DNA of 14,369 nt from an uncultured Prevotella sp. (lineage in GTDB: Bacteria > Bacteroidota > Bacteroidia > Bacteroidales > Bacteroidaceae), in the NCBI GenBank assembly GCA_900765465.1, contig CAAFRM010000141.1:1-14369 (forward strand). The letters run 5' to 3'. The position numbers and the translations under genes are program-made. Of this stretch, positions 7,137 through 14,223 are shown in pieces. Positions within the stretch are counted from its first letter, which is position 1, and every line of letters begins with the position of its first letter. The notes under the pieces are model-generated. The model worked only from the letters and a program-made list of their open reading frames with translations, ran no database searches and was not told where the DNA came from.

Positions 7137-8054
7137 ATGAAGAAATTTTCAATCATGATATGTCTGGTTTCAGCACTTCTGCTGGGAATGGCCAGTTGCG
7201 GCGATTCACAGCAGAAGCGACTGCGACTGAGCAAACAGGAGAAGGCCCGACTCGACAGCATCGACCGGGCTTCGCTCAAGGTGGGTGTGATGCCTACGCT
7301 CGATTGCCTTCCGGTATATCTGGCTTACGAGGACAGCATCTTCCTGAAGCAGGGAGTAACGGTACATCTCTATCGCTACAATGCGCAGATGGACTGCGAT
7401 ACAGCCATCGCCCGAAAAAGGGTAGAGGGTACGGTGACCGACCTGGTGAGAGCTGCCCGCCTGCAGAAGCAGGGCACACAGCTCTTCTATCCTGTCTCTA
7501 CCAATCTGTACTGGCAGCTTATCACCAACCGCAAGGCGCGTATCTCGGAGCTGAAGCAGCTGTCTGACAAGATGATAGCCATGACCCGTCATTCTGCCAC
7601 CGATTATCTCTCTACGCTTGTCATCGACAGCGTGAAGACCAAGTATGACGTATATCGCGTGCAGATCAACGACCTGAACATCCGCCTGCGCATGCTCCTC
7701 AACAATGAGATGGATGCCGCCTGGATGCCGGAGCCATACGCCACACAGGCAAGAATGGCTAAGCATGTGGCACTGGCGGATAGTAGAGACAAGAACCTCC
7801 AGTTGGGAGTGATTGCCTTCCGCAGCAAACTGAAGGCGGAACCCCGAAGAAAAAATCAAATCGACAGATTCGTGAAAGCTTACGACATCGCTGTAGATAG
7901 CATCAATAAGAATGGCGTACAACACTATGCCGCTTTACTGACCAAGTATTATGGTATTGATGACCAAACCGTTAGCAATCTGCCAAAATTAAAGTACAGT
8001 CACGCTATGGAGCCTCGCCTGCGAGATCTCAAGGTGGCAGATATTAACAATTAA
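7137..8054 (+). CDS. NMT1/SsuA-like ABC substrate-binding lipoprotein, orphan
   Basis: A 305-residue protein with a lipoprotein signal peptide: MKK, a hydrophobic core, then LLLGMASC with the acylated cysteine at 21. The -3 residue is Met rather than the usual Leu, which is tolerated in Bacteroidota. The mature part resembles the periplasmic-binding fold of the NMT1/THI5/SsuA family: it opens with LKVGVMPTLDCLPVYLAYED (47-66), followed by the hinge-type segment MDAAWMPEPYA (192-202), which resembles the ligand-pocket region of nitrate, sulfonate and thiamine-precursor binders. The ligand cannot be told from sequence. No permease or ATPase gene is adjacent; it lies between an rRNA methyltransferase (42-base gap) and a TPR-like protein (12-base gap), so either the transporter is elsewhere or this protein has another role. 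Confidence 0.75.
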   Translation: MKKFSIMICLVSALLLGMASCGDSQQKRLRLSKQEKARLDSIDRASLKVGVMPTLDCLPVYLAYEDSIFLKQGVTVHLYRYNAQMDCDTAIARKRVEGTVTDLVRAARLQKQGTQLFYPVSTNLYWQLITNRKARISELKQLSDKMIAMTRHSATDYLSTLVIDSVKTKYDVYRVQINDLNIRLRMLLNNEMDAAWMPEPYATQARMAKHVALADSRDKNLQLGVIAFRSKLKAEPRRKNQIDRFVKAYDIAVDSINKNGVQHYAALLTKYYGIDDQTVSNLPKLKYSHAMEPRLRDLKVADINN

Positions 8055-8066
8055 ACAACTACAATT

Positions 8067-10709
8067 ATGTCAGAAGAAGTAAATTTGTCAGAAGAGTCTA
8101 ATAGCCCAGAAGAAGTTCTGGCCCAGAAGGAGTTATTGGAGGATGTTGTTGAAATCCGTCAAATGATTCATCAGCAGCGTTTCGCCGAATGCAATCCAAT
8201 GCTTTTTGCTATCGTAAAAAACAGTCCGAACCATCAGCCGTATATACACCGTCTGGTGCAAGGTTTGCTGTCAACCGTCATCGCCAGTTTGAGTCTCTTC
8301 CAACGCAAGAAGATATCTACTGAAATGCTTGGCTTTCTCAAGCTGGATGCCAAAGCTGTAAAGGAGTTTAAAATCCCGGAAACGACACCTGAGGGTAGAG
8401 CGAAATTAGTCTCCGAAGCTATTTCTGAACTCGACCAGTTCCTGGTAGATATCGAGATGGATATCCGTTCAGAACAGGGTATTTTCCAGGATTTGAAAAA
8501 GCAGGGCGAGGCGATAGATATCAAAGAGGTGAAGCCAACCCTCGAGAAATTCGTTTCCCGAGAGGCGATGCTTTTCCTGAACCACGACCTCTCGAAGGAG
8601 GAGCAGGACCAGGCTTCAGCCCGTCTGTATCAGGAGTGGGAAGAGTATCGCGAAAAGATTTTCGACAGATTTGTCTCTTCTGGATATTGGAATGATGAGG
8701 AACGTGCTGTTGTCAAAGACACCATCCTTTCGCCTACAGTTGATTCCTTGACCTCTCAGCTTCTGGTGAGTGCCATTACGCTCTCTGCCGCCACCGTTTT
8801 CGATATGGGTAAATTCACTTTGCTCTACGATATCTACCGCCTGGCAGATGACGATGAGGTGAAGGTGCGTGCCCTCCTGGGATGGCTGCTGGTTTCTACG
8901 AATTGCGGCTGCTACGAACAGCAGCCTGACTTCCGTAGCTTTGCAGAGCAGTTGACCGAGGATTGCAAGAATGATTCAGACTTGCTTGCCGAAATCATAA
9001 AAGCCCAGAAGATGCTTGCCGTGACTGTATTCAGCGAGCAGAAGTCTATCGACTATACCAATGACATCATGGCATCGCTGTCAAAACGTTTTCTCGGCGA
9101 CCTGAAGGATAAGGTAGCCGATTTGCTGGAGGCTGATGAAGATATGCGAAATATCTTCGGAATCGATGAAGACGAGGAAACTTCGGAAGAGAGTCCTATC
9201 CGTTCTGTCGATATCAATACCGACGAGGATGGAATCCCTAATCTCGACGTGGATATGGATAGTCCGCTCTCTATGGATGAAATGATGGATAAGGGCATCG
9301 ATATCCTCTTGCCGCAGTTTAAAATGTTACGAGACCAGACTGATTTCTTTACTCATCTGTACAATTGGTTCATGCCTTTCTATCTGAAGAATCCTCATAT
9401 AACCGAGGCTCTCGGATTCGTAGATGAGAAGAGAAAGTTCTGCAAGGCTTTCTGTTCTACTGCAAGGTCATGTCCTGCCGATGCCTATTCCCTGGCAAAC
9501 CTGATCGTCTCTCATCCTAATGAGATACCGGAGAATATTGTTGACTGTTACGATGACCCTGAGGATGAGGGAGATGGCAGCGAGCCTGCAGATGAGGAAG
9601 AGATTGTTAATGAATTTTTTAAAGAGCCTGGAGAGCATCGTGCAAAGCGTATCCGTATCAACTACATCCGCAACCTCCTGCGCTTCTCCAAGTTCTATAC
9701 AGCGAAGGATGAAATCTTCAATATCCTCGACGAGCTGGATGATGACAAACCAGCCTATGCCGTCTTGGCGGGTCCTCTTTTCCAGGATGAATTCTTCGAT
9801 AAGTACCGTATGGCTATAGCCCGCTATTCCTTCCGCCGCGAGTTCCCTGACCTGGTTGAAGTGATGCTGGAAGGTGTACCATGCGACACGCTGGAGATGC
9901 ACTTCATGAAGGGATGGGTATGTATGCAGAAGGGAGACAATCATAGTCTCCGCATGGCTGTTGATCACTTCAAGAAGATGCTGAAGATAAAGCCTGACAT
10001 GAAGCAGGTATATTTGCAGCTGGGCATCTGCTATCGTAATCTCATCCAGGTGGATGAGTATCTGGAGAATTTCGACAAGCTGATGGAGTTCAAGGATTCA
10101 TTCTCAGAAGAGGAACTCTTCGAGTTGAAACTGGATAAACTGAAGTTCATCGTCATGAACAACAGATTTGAAGAGGCGATGCCGCTGGCTTACGAGCTGG
10201 ATTATACCCATCCGGAGAATCAGATGGCGGGAGCCTTGCTCACACAGCTGCTTATCAAGATAGGTGGCGAACATGCGGAAGAGAACTTCCAGAAGGCTCA
10301 TCAGCGCCTGGATGAATATTTCGCCGAAGCGAACGAGCTTTTCGGTAGTTTCGAGAAGATGAAAAAAGAGGGTAAGGATACGAAGAATATGATGATGCAG
10401 GCGATGGATCTCTTCTTCAAAATGATGAAAAATGATAAGGCTGCCGAAGCGTACAACAACTATTCGCTTGGTCTCCTGGCATTGATAGAACATCAGCCGA
10501 AAAAGGCTATGGGACCTTTCTTCAGGGCTTATGCCTATTATGTGGAAAAGGATGAGAATGTATTCTTTGAAGCCCTTAAGGAAGACTATAAATGGTTGAA
10601 GGACTATGGATGTTCTTACACTGATTTGATGATTATCTATAATCAGGTAGTGGCTGAACACCAGAAATCGCAAGAAGAAATAAAGAAGTATGCCGATAAA
10701 TCAGAATAG
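8067..10709 (+). CDS. Large acidic TPR-like protein of unknown function
   Basis: An 880-residue protein with no signal peptide or membrane segment, so probably cytoplasmic. I do not recognise a named family. The N-terminal two-thirds appears largely alpha-helical, interrupted by two very acidic stretches (about 354-375 with EADEDM and DEDEETSEE, and 494-513 with DDPEDEGDGSEPADEEEI). The C-terminal third shows TPR-like helix pairs: 609-643 (MKGWVCMQKGD...AVDHFKKMLKIKP), 646-678, 683-716 and 793-828 (YNNYSLGLLALIEHQPKKAMGPFFRAYAYY). TPR arrays are protein-binding scaffolds. It starts 12 bases after the lipoprotein gene, and its last 20 bases overlap the start of dnaB, which suggests co-transcription and translational coupling with the replicative helicase. 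A functional link to DnaB is only inferred. Base composition looks like that of its neighbours. Confidence 0.75.
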   Translation: MSEEVNLSEESNSPEEVLAQKELLEDVVEIRQMIHQQRFAECNPMLFAIVKNSPNHQPYIHRLVQGLLSTVIASLSLFQRKKISTEMLGFLKLDAKAVKEFKIPETTPEGRAKLVSEAISELDQFLVDIEMDIRSEQGIFQDLKKQGEAIDIKEVKPTLEKFVSREAMLFLNHDLSKEEQDQASARLYQEWEEYREKIFDRFVSSGYWNDEERAVVKDTILSPTVDSLTSQLLVSAITLSAATVFDMGKFTLLYDIYRLADDDEVKVRALLGWLLVSTNCGCYEQQPDFRSFAEQLTEDCKNDSDLLAEIIKAQKMLAVTVFSEQKSIDYTNDIMASLSKRFLGDLKDKVADLLEADEDMRNIFGIDEDEETSEESPIRSVDINTDEDGIPNLDVDMDSPLSMDEMMDKGIDILLPQFKMLRDQTDFFTHLYNWFMPFYLKNPHITEALGFVDEKRKFCKAFCSTARSCPADAYSLANLIVSHPNEIPENIVDCYDDPEDEGDGSEPADEEEIVNEFFKEPGEHRAKRIRINYIRNLLRFSKFYTAKDEIFNILDELDDDKPAYAVLAGPLFQDEFFDKYRMAIARYSFRREFPDLVEVMLEGVPCDTLEMHFMKGWVCMQKGDNHSLRMAVDHFKKMLKIKPDMKQVYLQLGICYRNLIQVDEYLENFDKLMEFKDSFSEEELFELKLDKLKFIVMNNRFEEAMPLAYELDYTHPENQMAGALLTQLLIKIGGEHAEENFQKAHQRLDEYFAEANELFGSFEKMKKEGKDTKNMMMQAMDLFFKMMKNDKAAEAYNNYSLGLLALIEHQPKKAMGPFFRAYAYYVEKDENVFFEALKEDYKWLKDYGCSYTDLMIIYNQVVAEHQKSQEEIKKYADKSE

Positions 10710-12216
10710 AAATAACAATAACAAGACACAGATAGATACCAACTACGCCCACCTGCAACCGCAGGCGGTGGAGTTGGAGAAGGTGGTTCTGGGTGCATTG
10801 ATGATTGATACCGATGCTTTTTCGGTGGTATCCGAGATGCTGAAACCCGAAACCTTTTATGATCCGAGACATCAGAAAATCTACGAGGCGATTCAGACCA
10901 TGAATATGGAGGAGCGCCCCGTGGATATCATGACCGTTACGGATGAACTCACCAAGATGGGCGCCATCGAGAAGGTGGGTGGAGCCGGTTACCTGATGGA
11001 GATTTCCTCGCAGGTGGCTTCGGCTGCCCACATCGAGTACCATGCCCGAATCCTGGCGCAGAAATATCTGCAGCGACAGCTCATCCATTATGCCGGCGAC
11101 ATTGAGACCCAGGCGTATGATGAGGGTGTGGATGTGGACGAACTCATGCAGCATGCCGAGGGTGAGCTTTTCCAGCTCTCTCAGGGTAATATGAAGCAGG
11201 ATTACACCCAGATTGATCCGGTGATCAAGGATGCCGTGGATATCCTGCAGCGTGCCGCCCAGAACAAGGGCGGACTCACGGGTATTCCTACCGGTTACCA
11301 GCAGATGGATGATATGACTTCAGGATGGCAGCCTTCCGACCTGGTGATCATCGCCGGACGTCCTGCCATGGGTAAGACTTCCTTTGCGCTGAGTATCGCC
11401 AAGAATGTTGCGGTGGATCACGGGGTGCCTATCGGATTCTTCTCGCTTGAAATGAACAACGTTCAGCTGGTCAACCGTCTTATCTCGAATGTCTGCGAGA
11501 TTTCGGGTAAGAAGATCCTGAACGGTCAGTTGGATCCAAGCGAGTGGGAGCGACTGGACAAGAAAATCCGTTCTCTTACGGGTGCACCTATTTATATAGA
11601 TGATACTCCGGGACTCTCCGTCTTTGAGTTGAGAACCAAGGCGCGCCGATTGGTGAGAGAGAAGGGAGTGAAGCTGTTGATGATTGACTACCTCCAGCTG
11701 ATGAATGCCAACGGAATGAAGTTCGGTAGCCGTCAGGAAGAGGTTTCCACCATTTCTCGTTCCCTCAAGGGACTTGCCAAGGAGTTGAATATCCCGGTAC
11801 TCGCCCTCTCTCAGCTCTCGCGTAACGTAGAAAACCGTGAGGGTCTCGAAGGAAAGCGACCACAGTTGAGCGACCTCCGTGAATCCGGAGCCATCGAGCA
11901 GGATGCCGATATGGTACTCTTCGTTCATCGTCCGGAATACTATCACATCTATCAGGATGAAAAGGGAAACGATCTTCATGGTATGGCGCAGATCATCATC
12001 GCCAAGCACCGTAAGGGTGCTACCGGAGATGTACTCCTGAACTTCCGTGGCGAGTTCACCCGCTTCCAGGATCCTACAGATTCCTATACTCCAGTACAGG
12101 AGGGTGGCGAAATCATGGGTTCCAAGATGAACAGTGGGGCTGCTGATGGAATGATTGCCAGCGGTGCCATTCCACCTCCGCCTATGACAGGACCTGACGG
12201 TCCGTTACCTTTCTAG
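10690..12216 (+). CDS. dnaB: Replicative DNA helicase DnaB
   Basis: A 508-residue hexameric helicase that unwinds DNA ahead of the replisome. The N-terminal primase-interacting domain begins at about 21 (HLQPQAVELEKVVLGALMID). The RecA-type motor shows Walker A GRPAMGKT (223-230), the catalytic glutamate in FFSLEM (E254), Walker B LLMIDYLQL (329-337), motif H3 LSQLSR (373-378), and the AKHRKG segment (438-443) that carries arginine-finger and sensor residues. There is no intein. The C-terminal tail (about 465-508) is Gly/Pro-rich and probably disordered. The ATG at 10690 lies inside the end of the TPR-like gene (20-base overlap). It must be the start because the next Met is at residue 38, inside the conserved domain, and no alternative start codon lies between. 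No clear terminator follows the stop. Confidence 0.97.
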   Translation: MPINQNRNNNNKTQIDTNYAHLQPQAVELEKVVLGALMIDTDAFSVVSEMLKPETFYDPRHQKIYEAIQTMNMEERPVDIMTVTDELTKMGAIEKVGGAGYLMEISSQVASAAHIEYHARILAQKYLQRQLIHYAGDIETQAYDEGVDVDELMQHAEGELFQLSQGNMKQDYTQIDPVIKDAVDILQRAAQNKGGLTGIPTGYQQMDDMTSGWQPSDLVIIAGRPAMGKTSFALSIAKNVAVDHGVPIGFFSLEMNNVQLVNRLISNVCEISGKKILNGQLDPSEWERLDKKIRSLTGAPIYIDDTPGLSVFELRTKARRLVREKGVKLLMIDYLQLMNANGMKFGSRQEEVSTISRSLKGLAKELNIPVLALSQLSRNVENREGLEGKRPQLSDLRESGAIEQDADMVLFVHRPEYYHIYQDEKGNDLHGMAQIIIAKHRKGATGDVLLNFRGEFTRFQDPTDSYTPVQEGGEIMGSKMNSGAADGMIASGAIPPPPMTGPDGPLPF

Positions 12217-12358
12217 TTGAAAAGAGAATAATTTCGTACCAGAACGTTCTTTTTCTGAATAATCTGGCATAAAAACGGCACATTTCTCTAGATTTTGGGT
12301 AAAAAATAGGTGAAAAATGGCAATTTGATAGATTTTCTATTAAAAAAGTTATAAATTG
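12217..12358. other. AT-rich spacer after dnaB, no recognisable feature
   Basis: This is the stretch from the dnaB stop to the leu promoter. It is A/T-rich with T runs and short imperfect repeats (for example ATAGA-TTT-TCTAT near 12328-12340). A perfect 10-base palindrome AGAACGTTCT (12241-12250) is followed by TTTTC but has no loop, so I do not call it a terminator. No ORF or RNA gene was seen. Confidence 0.5.
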
Positions 12359-12390
12359 TTTGCGTATATCAGAGAAAATGATTACCTTTG
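12359..12390 (+). promoter_or_regulatory. Bacteroidota-type promoter of the leu operon
   Basis: TTTG (12359-12362) is followed after exactly 20 bases by TACCTTTG (12383-12390). This matches the sigma-ABfr-type consensus TTTG-N19..21-TAnnTTTG in both boxes and spacing. Transcription would start at about 12395-12400, roughly 30 bases before the leader peptide ATG (12428). It is the best promoter match found in the window. Confidence 0.8.
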
Positions 12391-12427
12391 CCAGCGATAA
12401 ATATATAACGTATAAAAATAGAAAAAT

Positions 12428-12517
12428 ATGAGAGCATTAGCGTTGAATATTACAAGCATTATTATTATTCGACTTCGACTGCAGCATGTAGGCGGAAGTG
12501 ATAAGGTGTGCGTATAG
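12428..12517 (+). CDS. Leu operon leader peptide rich in Ile/Leu/Val
   Basis: A 29-codon ORF beginning MRALALNITSIIII and ending at TAG 12515-12517. Twelve of the 29 residues are branched-chain: five Ile (four consecutive ATT codons, 12458-12469), four Leu (TTA, TTG, CTT, CTG) and three Val. It lies about 30 bases downstream of a strong promoter match, upstream of a terminator hairpin, and upstream of leuA, the expected layout of an amino-acid attenuator leader such as E. coli leuL or ilvL. Starved of charged tRNA, a ribosome would stall at the Ile or Leu codons. Its 3' codons (12493-12506) form the second segment of the antiterminator. The A-rich start region without a Shine-Dalgarno sequence is normal for Bacteroidota. 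It is too short to be found by length-filtered gene calling. Confidence 0.85.
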   Translation: MRALALNITSIIIIRLRLQHVGGSDKVCV

Positions 12518-12556
12518 TTCAGCGGTTTGGATATATTGAGCCTTTCTACACTTCCG
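12472..12556 (+). promoter_or_regulatory. Attenuator: competing protector and antiterminator pairings
   Basis: The protector hairpin (12472-12499) pairs ACTTC (12472-12476) with GAAGT (12495-12499), and CTGCA (12479-12483) with TGTAG (12487-12491, one G-U). In the antiterminator, CGGAAGTG (12493-12500) is exactly complementary to CACTTCCG (12549-12556), and AAGG (12503-12506) pairs with CCTT (12541-12544). The antiterminator uses the 5' arm of the terminator, so the two cannot coexist. A ribosome stalled on the Ile/Leu codons would cover 12472-12483 and free 12493-12506 for antitermination; a ribosome reaching the TAG would cover that segment and let the terminator form. Pairings were worked out by eye, without energy calculation. 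Confidence 0.8.
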
Positions 12557-12582
12557 TATATGGGAGTGAGAAAGGCTTTTTT
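12539..12582 (+). terminator. Intrinsic terminator of the leu attenuator
   Basis: AGCCTTTCT (12539-12547) pairs perfectly with AGAAAGGCT (12569-12577). After a bulged A (12548), CACTTCC (12549-12555) pairs with GGGAGTG (12562-12568) with one G-U. The loop is GTATAT, and six T follow (12577-12582). A stem of about 16 pairs with a T tract is a strong Rho-independent terminator. It lies 102 bases before leuA and after the leader peptide stop, so read-through must be controlled for leuA to be expressed. Confidence 0.9.
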
Positions 12583-12599
12583 AATTCCCAGCTCTTTAT

Positions 12600-12653
12600 G
12601 CCCTTGCCAAAAGTAAGGGCGCAATGTTGCCCCTGAAAGGGCAAAAGCTTTAA
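12600..12653. repeat. Copy of the AAAGGGCAAAAGCTTT repeat in the leuA leader
   Basis: The bases 12631-12651 match 1837-1857 at 20 of 21 positions, and AAAGGGCAAAAGCTTT (12636-12651) is exactly the reverse complement of 1721-1736. The 5' flank adds a hairpin GCCCTT (12600-12605) with AAGGGC (12615-12620), and the 3' portion can form CCCT-GA-AAGGG (12631-12641). It sits between the attenuator terminator and the leuA ATG, so it would be part of the read-through mRNA leader. It looks like a partial or rearranged copy of the element at 1721-1857. Confidence 0.6.
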
Positions 12654-12684
12654 TTAATAAGAGAAATAAAAATATTTAAGAGAT

Positions 12685-14187
12685 ATGAGTGACAGATTAT
12701 TTATTTTCGACACAACCCTTCGTGATGGCGAACAGGTTCCAGGATGCCAGTTGAATACCGTAGAGAAGATTCAGGTAGCTAAGGCGCTGGAGCAGTTGGG
12801 CGTTGATGTCATTGAGGCTGGATTTCCAATTTCAAGCCCGGGTGACTTCAATTCCGTAGTAGAGATTTCCAAGGCTGTAACATGGCCTACCATCTGTGCG
12901 CTGACCCGTGCGGTGGAAAAGGATATCGACTGTGCTGCCGAGGCGTTGCAGTATGCTAAGCATAAGAGAATTCATACGGGTATCGGTACCAGCGATAGCC
13001 ATATCAAATATAAGTTCAATTCCAACCGCGAGGAGATCATCGAGCGTGCCGTGGCTGCTGTCAAGTATGCCAAGAAGTATGTTGAGGATGTGGAGTTCTA
13101 CGCTGAGGACGCTGGTCGTACCGACAATGAGTATCTGGCTCGCGTGGTAGAGGCTGTCATCAAGGCAGGTGCTACCGTAGTTAACATTCCTGACACCACC
13201 GGCTATTGCTTGCCGGATGAGTATGGTGCCAAGATCAAGTATCTGATGGATCACGTTGACGGCATCGAGAATGCATGCATCTCTACCCACTGTCACAACG
13301 ATCTCGGTATGGCTACTGCCAATACCCTGCAGGGTGTATTGAATGGTGCCCGCCAGGTGGAGGTTACCATCAATGGTATCGGTGAGCGTGCGGGTAATAC
13401 TTCGCTCGAGGAAATCGCTATGATTCTGAAGTGCCACAAGAACATCGATATTGATACCAATATCAATACAACAAAGATTGTTCCGATGTCTCGCATGGTG
13501 AGCAGCCTGATGAACATGCCTGTTCAGCCTAACAAGGCGATTGTGGGCCGCAATGCCTTCGCTCATTCTTCTGGTATCCACCAGGATGGCGTGCTGAAGA
13601 ATGTCCAGACTTACGAAATCATCGATCCTAAGGATGTGGGCTTGGATGATAACGCTATTGTTTTGACAGCCCGCTCGGGTCGTGCTGCCTTGAAGTATCG
13701 CCTCCATGTGAATGGTGTGAATGTAGATGATGAGGAGAAGCTCGACAAGATCTACAAGAAGTTCCTCCAGTTGGCAGATAAGAAGAAGGAAGTTACCGAC
13801 GAGGATGTACTGATGCTCGCTGGTGCTGACTCTGCCGATAAGCATGGTGTTCAGCTCGACTGGTTGCAGGTAACTACCGGCAAGGGCGTGAAGAGCGTGG
13901 CAAGCATCGGCTTGAACATCGCAGGTCAGAAGTTCGAGGCTGCTTCATCGGGTAATGGTCCTGTGGATGCTGCCATTCGTGCCCTCAAGAAGGTCATCAC
14001 TAAGGAGATGAACCTCAAGGAGTTCACTATCCAGGCGATTGACAAGGGTTCTGACGATGTGGGTAAGGTTCACATGCAGGTGGAGTACGATGGTCATGTA
14101 TATTATGGCTTCGGCGCAGATACCGATATCGTGACAGCTTCTGTTGAGGCTTACATCGACTGTATCAACAAGTTCAAGGTAAGATAA
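12685..14187 (+). CDS. leuA: 2-isopropylmalate synthase
   Basis: A 500-residue cytoplasmic enzyme that joins acetyl-CoA and 2-oxoisovalerate in the first committed step of leucine synthesis. The catalytic TIM barrel begins with FDTTLRDGEQ (8-17, metal ligand D9 or D14 region). It contains THCHNDLG (201-208, metal ligands H202 and H204), GIGERAGN (231-238, N238), and AFAHSSGIHQDGVLK (291-305) of the family's subdomain. The C-terminal part (about 380-500, with GLNIAGQKFEAASSGNGPVDAA) is the leucine-sensing regulatory domain, so feedback inhibition by leucine is expected. Homocitrate and citramalate synthases are related, but the length, the complete regulatory domain and the adjacent leuC favour LeuA. 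Transcription is probably controlled by the attenuator upstream. leuC follows after 36 bases. Confidence 0.95.
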   Translation: MSDRLFIFDTTLRDGEQVPGCQLNTVEKIQVAKALEQLGVDVIEAGFPISSPGDFNSVVEISKAVTWPTICALTRAVEKDIDCAAEALQYAKHKRIHTGIGTSDSHIKYKFNSNREEIIERAVAAVKYAKKYVEDVEFYAEDAGRTDNEYLARVVEAVIKAGATVVNIPDTTGYCLPDEYGAKIKYLMDHVDGIENACISTHCHNDLGMATANTLQGVLNGARQVEVTINGIGERAGNTSLEEIAMILKCHKNIDIDTNINTTKIVPMSRMVSSLMNMPVQPNKAIVGRNAFAHSSGIHQDGVLKNVQTYEIIDPKDVGLDDNAIVLTARSGRAALKYRLHVNGVNVDDEEKLDKIYKKFLQLADKKKEVTDEDVLMLAGADSADKHGVQLDWLQVTTGKGVKSVASIGLNIAGQKFEAASSGNGPVDAAIRALKKVITKEMNLKEFTIQAIDKGSDDVGKVHMQVEYDGHVYYGFGADTDIVTASVEAYIDCINKFKVR

Positions 14188-14223
14188 AATTAATTCAGAT
14201 AAATATATAACAAACAGGATATT

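Noticed and set aside
12239..12268. Possible dnaB terminator (palindrome AGAACGTTCT then TTTTC, or CCAGA...TCTGG)
   Set aside because: The palindrome has no loop and the alternative stem is only five pairs with a wide loop and no T tract after it.
12382..12624. 80-codon minus-strand frame across the leu leader region
   Set aside because: It is antisense to the promoter, leader peptide and terminator, and shows no domain or promoter of its own. The plus-strand attenuator explains the structure.
12832..13845. 337-codon open frame on the minus strand inside leuA
   Set aside because: It is antisense to leuA catalytic motifs, with no domain, promoter or neighbour support. Long antisense frames are common opposite genes with this codon bias.
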